DNA of 10,517 nucleotides. It comes from Fimbriimonadales bacterium (GTDB lineage Bacteria; Armatimonadota; Fimbriimonadia; Fimbriimonadales; Fimbriimonadaceae). The notes under the pieces are model-generated. The model was not told where the DNA came from, did not search any database, and saw only the letters and a program-made list of their open reading frames with translations. The position numbers and the translations under genes were made by a program. Position 1 is the stretch's first letter. The number at the start of each line of letters is the position of its first letter. This document shows positions 1-5,728 of this stretch, one piece after another. The stretch is taken from the NCBI GenBank assembly GCA_026392145.1, contig JAPLCS010000096.1, positions 1-10,517 of the forward strand, in the 5' to 3' direction.

Positions 1-1
1 G

Positions 2-334
2 CATACGAGGAAAAGTCTGGCGGACTATTCTGCTCAATCTCTAGACATGTTGGTTGTGATGTCAGCGGCTTGTGCGGTTCTCACCTACTCGGTTTACAGT
101 ATCGAGAGTTTGACGGCAAAGATGCATCCTGGTTTGATTGTCACAACGCCGTTTGTGCTTTACGGCATCGCTCGTTATATCGTGATTGTTTTTTCAGGAG
201 ATCAAGATTCGGAAACTGGAGAGCCCGAATCATTGGTGCTGAGTGACAAGCATCTGATCATCACTTTTGTTGGGTACGCCCTTGCGGTTGTATTCGCCTT
301 GTCTGATATAAACCTTCCATTTTTGTACCGATGA
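2..334 (+). CDS. UbiA-family polyprenyl-phosphate phosphoribosyltransferase, C-terminal part (5' end outside window)
   Basis: The frame is open from the left edge and ends at TGA 332-334, giving the last 110 residues. It begins HTRKSLADYS, close to the TRKSL-x-x-Y stretch I recall from mycobacterial decaprenyl-phosphate phosphoribosyltransferase (Rv3806c). Three hydrophobic segments follow (about residues 17-35, 44-63 and 87-105), with a GEPESLVLSDK loop between the last two that matches the family's GEPE-x-x-x-L-x-D segment. That family moves 5-phosphoribose from PRPP to a polyprenyl phosphate at the membrane, the first step towards polyprenyl-phosphoryl-arabinose. The two genes behind it, DprE2-like and DprE1-like, catalyse the last steps of the same pathway, which makes this specific UbiA assignment much more likely than a quinone or heme prenyltransferase. 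Its stop overlaps the next start (ATGA), so translation is probably coupled. The catalytic Asp-rich motifs would lie outside the window and cannot be checked. Confidence 0.82.
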   Translation, partial: HTRKSLADYSAQSLDMLVVMSAACAVLTYSVYSIESLTAKMHPGLIVTTPFVLYGIARYIVIVFSGDQDSETGEPESLVLSDKHLIITFVGYALAVVFALSDINLPFLYR

Positions 335-1053
335 AAACACGATTTGCCATTGTCATAGGAGCCTCGAGCGGCATAGGAAGGGAATTGGTTCGCCAACTTG
401 CTTCTGAAGGCACGAAGGTTGCCGCGGTTGCTCGCAGAACCGAATTGCTCGATGCGTTGAAGGTTGAGAATCCTGATCGGATTTTGACCTACTCGCACGA
501 CGTCACTGACTTTGAGTCGGCAGAGAAGTTGTTCATGCAGATGACCCATGATTTGGGCGGTCTTGATTTGTTCATTTACAACTCGGGGATTATGCCTGTG
601 GTGGAACCAAATGAATATAGTTTTGAAAAGGACCAAGCCACCGTTGATGTTAATGTGACGGGAGCGGTTCGGTGGTGCAATTTGGCGGCGGAGCGATTCT
701 TGAATACGAAGTCTGGAACGATTATTGGACTGGGCAGTGTGGCAGGTGACCGTGGCAGAAGTGGCTCACCTGTATATAACTCTTCCAAGGCTTTCTTGCA
801 CACCTACATGGAGGCATTGAGGAACCGATTGGCGACCTCTGGTGTAAATGTGGTTACGATCAAGCCAGGACCGGTGGATACGGAAATGACCCAGCACTTG
901 TCGATGTCAAAGATGTCTGCGACGAAGGCGGCGGAGATTATTTTGAGTAAGCGCGGCAAGAATGGAGAGTTTTATCTTTCTCCCCTCCATCGGGCGATTT
1001 TTTATGTTATCAAGCGGGTTCCAAGTCCGATTTTTAGAAAGCTCAAGATATGA
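331..1053 (+). CDS. dprE2: DprE2-like short-chain dehydrogenase/reductase (decaprenylphosphoryl-2-keto-ribose reductase type)
   Basis: This 240-residue protein is a classical SDR. It has the Rossmann nucleotide-binding motif GASSGIG (residues 10-16), NSG (84-86) in place of the usual NAG, Asn108, and the catalytic set Ser136, Tyr149 and Lys153 (YNSSK). The C-terminus, ending PSPIFRKLKI, is very like the end of mycobacterial DprE2 (RSIFRKLPI), and the IKPGPVDTEMTQHL segment also parallels DprE2. In that system DprE2 uses NADH to reduce the 2-keto sugar made by DprE1, completing 2'-epimerisation of polyprenyl-phosphoryl-ribose to arabinose. The gene sits between the UbiA-type transferase and the DprE1 homologue, with ATGA overlaps at both ends (331-334 and 1050-1053), so the three are almost surely one operon. 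Length is close to the roughly 254 residues of DprE2. That the sugar is arabinose is inferred from the cluster. Confidence 0.85.
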   Translation: MKTRFAIVIGASSGIGRELVRQLASEGTKVAAVARRTELLDALKVENPDRILTYSHDVTDFESAEKLFMQMTHDLGGLDLFIYNSGIMPVVEPNEYSFEKDQATVDVNVTGAVRWCNLAAERFLNTKSGTIIGLGSVAGDRGRSGSPVYNSSKAFLHTYMEALRNRLATSGVNVVTIKPGPVDTEMTQHLSMSKMSATKAAEIILSKRGKNGEFYLSPLHRAIFYVIKRVPSPIFRKLKI

Positions 1054-2477
1054 GACTTGCACAAGAAATGGTGAAAGAAGTGAAGCTTGGGGTAGATCGT
1101 TTAGAGCCTGTTGATGGGTTTGGACAATCCAACCGAACCGCAGGATTTGTCTTTCGACCCACTTGTGTTCAGGAAATTCGAGATATTTTTGCGCTCGCTC
1201 AGGAAGAGGGAAGAGCGGTTACTCTGCGAGGGGCGGGCAGGAGTTACGGGGATGCCAACACGGGAGCTGAAGCGATTGTTATTGACATTCAGCGTATGAA
1301 TCGGATTCTGAGTTGGGATTGCGAGTCTGGTGTGATTGACTGTGAGGCCGGTGTCACGATTGAGGACCTGTGGAGATACTGTCTTGAGGACGGATATTGG
1401 CCTCCTGTAGTGACGGGAACCATGTATCCGACGCTGGGTGGTGCGCTGGGAGTTAATGTTCACGGCAAGAATAACTACTGCAAGGGGACTTTGGGAGAGC
1501 ATGTCCTTGAGATGGATGTTCTATTTGCCGATGGGACGTTGACGACGGTTGGTCCTGGTGATGAACTCTTTTATCAGGTGATTTCGACGGCTGGTCAACT
1601 CGGAGTCATTGTCCGCGTAAAACTCCAGATGCATCATGTTCATTCGGGGAACTTGTCTGTGTATGCGGAGTCTGCTCGAAGTTGGAATGAACAGATCGCC
1701 CTGTTTGAGCGATTTGAGCATGATGCGGATTATATGGTCTCTTGGGTTGATTGCTTTGGTCGTGGGGTGGAATCTGGTCGGGGATTGTTCCATGCGGCTT
1801 GGTACTTGGAACGTGATGACCATCAGAGTTTGATTGCTTCTAATCAGGATTTACCTTCTTTAATTCTTGGATTTTTTCCCAAGTCATTGGTCTGGAAGGT
1901 ACTCAAGCTATTTTGTCATCGGGTTGGTATGAGGCTAATCAATTGGGCGAAATATCGGTCAGGTTGCCTTCTGGGGAATAGGAAACATCACGTTCAGAGT
2001 TTGGTAGCGTTTTCGTTTTTGTTGGACTATGTCCCCGACTGGCGAAAGGCTTATGCTCCTGGAGGGTTTATTCAATATCAGTCGTTTGTGCCCAAAGAGC
2101 ATGCGGCACAGGTTTTTGATGCTCAAGTGAGGCTACAGCAGGAGTATGGTCTGGAGTCTTATCTTGGAGTTTTGAAGCGGCATCGCCCGGACAAGTTTTT
2201 GTTTTCTCATGCCGTGGACGGTTATTCGCTTGCGCTTGACTTTAAGGTGACGGAAAAGAATCGGGACAAACTTTGGGAGATGGCCCATAGAATGAACGAT
2301 TTGGTGCTTGGGGCAGGGGGCAAATTCTATTTCGCAAAGGATTCCACGTTGCGGCCCGAGGATGCTGAAAAGTATTTGGGAGAATCGCTGTCAACTTTTC
2401 GATTGCTGAAGCAGAAGTACGATCCTGATGGGCTACTGAGTAGTGACCTCGCTAAGAGATTGAAGTTGCACCGTTAG
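1050..2477 (+). CDS. dprE1: DprE1-like FAD-dependent oxidoreductase (decaprenylphosphoryl-ribose 2'-oxidase type)
   Basis: This 475-residue protein has the VAO/PCMH-type FAD-binding fold. RGAGRSYGD (residues 60-68) and the VHGKNNYCKGTLGEH segment (His138 in HGKN) match the flavin-binding loops of mycobacterial DprE1. Further on are GFIQYQSFVP, matching the conserved QYQ of the substrate domain, and YFAKDST with Lys430, equivalent to the essential Lys418. DprE1 oxidises the 2'-OH of polyprenyl-phosphoryl-ribose and hands the keto product to DprE2, whose likely gene lies directly upstream. The position of mycobacterial Cys387, the residue covalently attacked by benzothiazinones, is Ala395 here (SLALDF against NICVDF). 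The ATG at 1050 overlaps the previous stop; an alternative ATG at 1068 would cost six residues before the conserved part. The middle (about 270-330) is the usual divergent region. Distant relatives include L-gulonolactone oxidases, but the local motifs and neighbours favour DprE1. Confidence 0.88.
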   Translation: MRLAQEMVKEVKLGVDRLEPVDGFGQSNRTAGFVFRPTCVQEIRDIFALAQEEGRAVTLRGAGRSYGDANTGAEAIVIDIQRMNRILSWDCESGVIDCEAGVTIEDLWRYCLEDGYWPPVVTGTMYPTLGGALGVNVHGKNNYCKGTLGEHVLEMDVLFADGTLTTVGPGDELFYQVISTAGQLGVIVRVKLQMHHVHSGNLSVYAESARSWNEQIALFERFEHDADYMVSWVDCFGRGVESGRGLFHAAWYLERDDHQSLIASNQDLPSLILGFFPKSLVWKVLKLFCHRVGMRLINWAKYRSGCLLGNRKHHVQSLVAFSFLLDYVPDWRKAYAPGGFIQYQSFVPKEHAAQVFDAQVRLQQEYGLESYLGVLKRHRPDKFLFSHAVDGYSLALDFKVTEKNRDKLWEMAHRMNDLVLGAGGKFYFAKDSTLRPEDAEKYLGESLSTFRLLKQKYDPDGLLSSDLAKRLKLHR

Positions 2478-2543
2478 GAACGACCATTTGAGTTCGCCAT
2501 TGTAGGTGACGGTACTGCTGTCGATGGGTCGATTACTGTGATG

Positions 2544-2552
2544 TGGTACAAT
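2544..2552 (+). promoter_or_regulatory. Possible extended -10 promoter for rplJL
   Basis: TGG followed by TACAAT (2547-2552) fits an extended -10 element (TGn-TATAAT). No good -35 lies 17 bases upstream, which an extended -10 can tolerate. Transcription would start near 2559, just before the conserved core of the L10 leader. It overlaps the CAATCA arm that could form the outer stem of the leader, so the two readings cannot both be fully right. Confidence 0.4.
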
Positions 2553-2630
2553 CAGATGTTCTCTGAAGACAGCAGGTGGAAACTTAATGTTCTGGTTCAC
2601 CAGAACGCCAGCCGAGGGGTGATTGATGGT
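2549..2630 (+). ncRNA. Ribosomal protein L10 leader (autoregulatory 5' UTR of rplJL)
   Basis: The stretch AAGACAGCAGGTGG (2566-2579), then CTTAAT (2583-2588), a hairpin, then GCCAGCCGAGG (2607-2617) carries the conserved core I know from L10 leaders, which mimic the L10 binding site of 23S rRNA. The hairpin is perfect: GTTCTGG (2589-2595), loop TTCA, CCAGAAC (2600-2606). GGTGG can pair with CCAGCC around it. CAATCA (2549-2554) and TGATTG (2620-2625) could close an outer stem. In other bacteria free L10, with L7/L12, binds this RNA and represses its own operon. It lies 72 bases or more before the rplJ start, as expected. I see no clear terminator between leader and gene, so control is more likely on translation. 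Confidence 0.72.
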
Positions 2631-2702
2631 AGACATTTTGTCTGTTCCATTTTCTCTTCTGCGTGTTTCCCTTCGGTCCTTCTTAGATCAGGTGCATAAC
2701 AC

Positions 2703-3233
2703 ATGCCAACAGCAGCAAAAGCACAGGTGATCGAGCAGGCGAAGGAGTGGTACTCCGAATCGCAGGGCGTTATCTTTGCCGACTACCGCGGACTCTCCGT
2801 AAAAGAGATGCAAACACTTCGAAAAGACCTTCGAGCGAAGGGAGCAGAAGTGCACGTTATCAAAAATACGTTGTTCCGAATGGCAGCAGGCGAGGATATT
2901 AACAACGTCCCGGCGGAATACCATAATGGTACAACAGCATACGCATACATCTTTCAGGATGAAGCGGGCTGCGCCAAGACCCTTCTCGATTTTGCCAAGT
3001 CAAGCAAAAAACTCGTCGTAAAAGGCGGATTTTTTGGTGGCAAGGCGTTCTCCGCAGACGAAGTGAAGGCGCTTAGCGACCTTCCACCGCGAGATATCTT
3101 GATTTCTCAAGTTATCGGCGCAATCGCTGCACCACTCAGCACACTTGTTGGAACTATCGAAGCTCTCTATGCGGATCCTATCCGAGTAGTTGGCGCGGTG
3201 GCAGACAAGGTTGCCGAAGAAGGACAAGCCTAA
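2703..3233 (+). CDS. rplJ: 50S ribosomal protein L10
   Basis: This 176-residue protein has the normal length and pattern of bacterial L10: an N-terminal rRNA-binding domain with VIFADYRGLSVKEM (about residues 23-36), LRKDLRAKGAEVHVIKNTL, and a later KLVVKGGFF block, then a C-terminal helix (from about residue 145) that carries L7/L12 dimers in the ribosomal stalk. The stalk recruits translational GTPases. AGGTG eight bases before the ATG serves as ribosome binding site. The gene is followed 67 bases later by rplL and preceded by a predicted L10 leader, so L10-L12 autoregulation is likely. Five of its six arginines are coded by CGA, and the coding strand is A-rich, unlike the G+T-rich genes around it, which fits codon selection for high expression. 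The usual partners rplK, rplA and rpoB are not adjacent. Confidence 0.97.
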   Translation: MPTAAKAQVIEQAKEWYSESQGVIFADYRGLSVKEMQTLRKDLRAKGAEVHVIKNTLFRMAAGEDINNVPAEYHNGTTAYAYIFQDEAGCAKTLLDFAKSSKKLVVKGGFFGGKAFSADEVKALSDLPPRDILISQVIGAIAAPLSTLVGTIEALYADPIRVVGAVADKVAEEGQA

Positions 3234-3300
3234 CCCAAGAAATTCACGAATCTCACGCAGATTCCCCGACCCAATTTAGAAATAAACAAGAGATATCAAA

Positions 3301-3693
3301 ATGGCAACTACCGTTGAAACCGTTGTTGAACACATTAGCGGCATGACCGCGATTGAGCTCAGCGAGCTCAAGAAAGCCCTCGAAGATAAGTTCGGCGTTA
3401 GCGCAGCAGCTCCTGCGTTCAACCCGGCCATGTTCGCTGGAATGGCTCCAGCTGGCGGCGCAGCCGCTGAAGTCGAAGAAAAGACCAGCTTCGACGTCGT
3501 TCTGACCGATGCAGGCGCTGGAAAGCTCCAAGTTATCAAGGTCGTTCGAGAACTTACCGGTCTCGGACTCAAGGAAGCCAAGGACCTCGTCGATGGCGCT
3601 CCACAACCTCTCAAGCAGGGTGTTGGTAAGGACGAAGCTGATTCAATCAAGAAATCGATTGAAGAAGCTGGCGGAAAAGTCGAAGTTAAGTAA
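3301..3693 (+). CDS. rplL: 50S ribosomal protein L7/L12
   Basis: This 130-residue acidic protein has the three usual parts: an N-terminal dimerisation region (residues 1-34, [19 protein letters not shown]) that binds L10, a flexible Ala/Pro/Gly hinge (about 35-58), and the globular C-terminal domain with [33 protein letters not shown] and the final [10 protein letters not shown]. That domain contacts EF-Tu, EF-G and other factors. It is probably co-transcribed with rplJ. The 67-base gap holds no clear promoter or hairpin, only a weak purine-rich stretch before the ATG. A strong intrinsic terminator follows, so the operon ends here and does not run on into rpoBC as in many bacteria. Confidence 0.97.
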   Translation: MATTVETVVEHISGMTAIELSELKKALEDKFGVSAAAPAFNPAMFAGMAPAGGAAAEVEEKTSFDVVLTDAGAGKLQVIKVVRELTGLGLKEAKDLVDGAPQPLKQGVGKDEADSIKKSIEEAGGKVEVK

Positions 3694-3716
3694 TTTACTT
3701 AACCTTGTATTTGTCC

Positions 3717-3749
3717 AATCCCTCATGGTTATCCATGAGGGATTTTTTT
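3717..3749 (+). terminator. Intrinsic terminator of rplJL
   Basis: A perfect 12-bp stem (AATCCCTCATGG at 3717-3728, loop TTAT, CCATGAGGGATT at 3733-3744) runs straight into seven T (3743-3749). It lies 24 bases after the rplL stop and ends two bases before the last base of the convergent gene. There is no A-run on its left side, so it should work mainly on the + strand. Confidence 0.93.
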
Positions 3750-3750
3750 G

Positions 3751-4221
3751 TTAGTTCCCTTGCCACAAGATGGAATGGATGTACCATCGGGTTCCATCTG
3801 AGTACATTTGGATCGCGTTGGTTCCAGATTCGAATGGCTTCTTATCTTCAACCGCCTTTCGGGACTCGTAGTCACTGAATACGTGGACGATGTCCATGGC
3901 TTTCATTGTTTTCCGCTTGGTTTCTTTTTCGAAGAAGCTATTCATTTCGAAATAGGGAGCATTGCCTGTGGCATAGCTGTCTGGAGTCATGGTTGCGAGA
4001 AATGGTTTGCCGTCCTTTCCTTTTACGACGGCGGCGAGGGTGCCTTTTGGTGAGAAAAGGGATTTGAATCTTGTCCAATCACGTGGTTTACCGGCGGGAC
4101 CTGATATGACGTCGTAGAGTGCAGCGACAATCGTGTCTACTGACTTAACATCTTCTGGTCTTGCATCTGGGAGTTTGGGAGCGGTTTGAACCGTTAAGAT
4201 GAACGCTATTGTGGAGATCAT
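3751..4221 (-). CDS. NTF2-like (SnoaL/DUF4440-type) small protein, possibly exported
   Basis: This 156-residue protein is one I recognise only by pattern. ALYDVISGPAGKPRDW (residues 34-49), RFKSLFSP, HVFSDYESR and GTNAIQMYSDGTRWYIHSILWQ resemble small NTF2-superfamily proteins annotated as hypothetical or SnoaL/DUF4440-like. These are alpha+beta barrels with a ligand pocket, and no reaction can be assigned. The first 15 residues are hydrophobic and could be a signal peptide, but they hold no Lys or Arg. The in-frame codons upstream do encode KK but contain no ATG, GTG or TTG before a stop, so ATG at 4221 is the only normal start; no good ribosome binding site is visible. It stands alone, convergent with rplL and divergent from rpsU. 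Confidence 0.72.
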   Translation of the reverse strand: MISTIAFILTVQTAPKLPDARPEDVKSVDTIVAALYDVISGPAGKPRDWTRFKSLFSPKGTLAAVVKGKDGKPFLATMTPDSYATGNAPYFEMNSFFEKETKRKTMKAMDIVHVFSDYESRKAVEDKKPFESGTNAIQMYSDGTRWYIHSILWQGN

Positions 4222-4284
4222 TGGTAGGTTGATACCTTTTTTTGCCCTTGATTAGTTCCTATGAATGTGGTTGCGATGTGCCTG

Positions 4285-4316
4285 TTGACGGAGATGACTT
4301 GGATTGATGGTATACT
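4285..4316 (+). promoter_or_regulatory. Promoter of rpsU operon (extended -10), giving a nearly leaderless mRNA
   Basis: TGG-TATACT (-10 at 4311-4316) is an extended -10 box, with a TTGACG (4285-4290) further up at a long 20-base spacing. The ATG of rpsU is at 4328, so a start about seven bases after the box would leave only about five untranslated bases. No Shine-Dalgarno sequence lies before the ATG, which agrees with a leaderless or near-leaderless transcript. Confidence 0.65.
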
Positions 4317-4327
4317 TTTTAATTCAA

Positions 4328-4498
4328 ATGATTTACGTCGTCGTTCAACCAAATGAATCTATCGATAGCGCATTGAAGAAGTTTAATATGAAGCTTCAGC
4401 AGAGCGGAGTCCTTCGTGAGTTGAAAGAGCACTCACACTACGAAAAGCCAAGCGAAAAGCGACGCCGACAGGCTCGACGACGCGTTTCACGAAGCTAG
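4328..4498 (+). CDS. rpsU: 30S ribosomal protein S21
   Basis: This 56-residue basic protein starts MIYVVVQPNESIDSALKKF and ends in an Arg-rich tail (KRRRQARRRVSRS), the standard S21 layout; the KRF-type segment is replaced here by KKFNMKLQQSGVL. S21 sits at the 30S platform near the anti-Shine-Dalgarno end of 16S rRNA and helps initiation. An in-frame ATG at 4304 would add eight residues, but it falls inside the promoter region and lacks support; the family start is the ATG at 4328. ybeY begins 24 bases after the stop, as in many genomes where rpsU and ybeY are neighbours. Five of eight arginines use CGA. Confidence 0.95.
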   Translation: MIYVVVQPNESIDSALKKFNMKLQQSGVLRELKEHSHYEKPSEKRRRQARRRVSRS

Positions 4499-4522
4499 TT
4501 TTAAGCGTTTTAACGCCCACCT

Positions 4523-4981
4523 GTGAAACATTCGTTAGACAATACGACGCAAATTTTAATCGACTCCACTCAATTGGAGTCGATTTTGCTTGGAGCCTGC
4601 CAAGAATGCGGCATCGAACAATCTGTCCACGTAAGAATTGTGGAGAATTCTGAGATTCAGGCACTTAATGCTCGGTTCAGACATGTAGATGAACCGACTG
4701 ATGTTTTAACCTTTCCTTCTGGGCTTGAAGAGCCTTTTCCTGCCGGCGATATTGCCATCAGTGTTGACTATGCTTCTGAGCAAGCACGTGTTCGTGGCGT
4801 TGAACTTTCCAACGAGCTATCTGCGTTGATTATCCACGGTGTTCTCCATATTTTTGGCTATGATGATGAGACCGAAGCTGATCAGCGAGAGATGCAACTT
4901 GCCATGAAAACGCTTGGAGACAAATTGCAGGTTCCAATTGATGCCGAGTGGACGTCTTTATTACATCAGTACCAATTATGA
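4523..4981 (+). CDS. ybeY: Endoribonuclease YbeY (16S rRNA maturation factor)
   Basis: This 152-residue protein has the YbeY/UPF0054 pattern: ALNARFRHVDEPTDVLTFP, then GDIAIS, and the metal-binding HGVLHIFGYDDE. His105 and His109 match two zinc ligands. The third, His in the common GYDH form, is Asp115 here, a change I recall from other lineages, so activity need not be lost. YbeY is a single-strand endoribonuclease for 16S rRNA 3'-end maturation and 70S quality control. The start is the GTG at 4523, since no ATG gives a full N-terminus. No clear ribosome binding site is seen; a small hairpin GCGT-TTTA-ACGC (4505-4516) lies just before it, and translation may depend on ribosomes leaving rpsU. 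The stop overlaps the next ATG (ATGA). Confidence 0.93.
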   Translation: MKHSLDNTTQILIDSTQLESILLGACQECGIEQSVHVRIVENSEIQALNARFRHVDEPTDVLTFPSGLEEPFPAGDIAISVDYASEQARVRGVELSNELSALIIHGVLHIFGYDDETEADQREMQLAMKTLGDKLQVPIDAEWTSLLHQYQL

Positions 4982-5691
4982 GTGGTCGTAGAAACTTTTT
5001 TGAGCCTTTCAAGGTGGCAATGAACGGAATAATTTTCACGTTCAAAACCCAGCGTCACATGAGGTTCCACTTGTATGTTGTGTTGGTGGTGGTACTGCTG
5101 GGAATTTTTGCCAATCTTCCTTTGAGGGAGATGGTGGTCCTACTCTTTACCATCTCGTTGGTTGTGGTTGCAGAAATGTTTAACTCGGCGATTGAGGCGG
5201 TTGTTGACTTGGCGAGTCCGAATTATAGCCCGATGGCTAAGTTTGCCAAGGATATTTCGGCTGGAGCGGTATTAATCACGACCATTATTGCTCTGGTTGT
5301 GGGAGCACTTTTGATGCTTGGTGATAGTCGTTGGGAGACTATCAAGGTCGCTCTGGCTTCTGAGGCACCGGCGATTGGTAGTGCGGCAAGGATTTTCATC
5401 GGGGCGTTTGTTTGCCTGATTGCGGTGATTATTGGTAAGGGGCTTGGGAAGCGTGGTCAGGTGTTGCAAGGTGGATTGGTAAGTGGCCACGCTGCTCTAG
5501 GCTTCTTTTTTGCTACTGCGGCCATCATGCTTACTACGAATGCGCTTGCAGGGGCCTTGGCAGTTGTGCTTGCCTTTATCATTGCTCAAAGTCGGTATGA
5601 AGCCAAGTTCCATTCCATTGCTGAGTTGAGTATTGGAGCGGCGGTTGGTGTGATTGTTGGTCTTCTGATTTTTGGAACCTTGCCCAAGTAG
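4978..5691 (+). CDS. DgkA-type lipid/undecaprenol kinase fused to a PAP2-like phosphatase domain
   Basis: The first about 115 residues are a three-helix DgkA kinase: AEMFNSAIEAVVDL (Glu66, Asn69, Glu73, Asp77) matches the catalytic EILNSAIEAVVD of E. coli, and MAKFAKDISAGAVLI matches its third-helix start. The TQRHMRFH stretch corresponds to the first metal-binding region, in the Gram-positive-like form. Residues about 135-237 form a second membrane domain with GGLVSGHAALGF (Ser169-Gly-His171) and SRYEAKFHSIAEL (Ser205, Arg206, His212, Glu216), the C2 and C3 motifs of PAP2 phosphatases; the C1 motif KxxxxxxRP is not evident and C3 has Glu where Asp is usual. At least six hydrophobic helices are visible. 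Likely substrates are undecaprenol or diacylglycerol. ATG 4978 overlaps the ybeY stop; an upstream ATG at 4948 would lie inside ybeY and is less likely. Confidence 0.87.
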   Translation: MSGRRNFFEPFKVAMNGIIFTFKTQRHMRFHLYVVLVVVLLGIFANLPLREMVVLLFTISLVVVAEMFNSAIEAVVDLASPNYSPMAKFAKDISAGAVLITTIIALVVGALLMLGDSRWETIKVALASEAPAIGSAARIFIGAFVCLIAVIIGKGLGKRGQVLQGGLVSGHAALGFFFATAAIMLTTNALAGALAVVLAFIIAQSRYEAKFHSIAELSIGAAVGVIVGLLIFGTLPK

Positions 5692-5728
5692 CGCCGATGC
5701 AACCGAATTTTTGACTGAAAAAACACTT

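Noticed and set aside
202..636. 144-residue - strand frame opposite ubiA and dprE2
   Set aside because: It is a shadow of two well-supported + strand genes and has no recognisable pattern.
2433..2636. 67-residue - strand frame over the rplJ leader
   Set aside because: It overlaps the end of dprE1 and the conserved L10 leader, whose RNA structure explains the region.
4222..4284. Terminator (short stem then seven T near 4239-4245)
   Set aside because: The GGT/ACC stem is only three pairs, too weak to call.
5672..5728. TTG start giving a longer CorC protein
   Set aside because: The extension lies over the end of the DgkA-PAP2 gene and lacks family similarity; ATG 5729 fits better.
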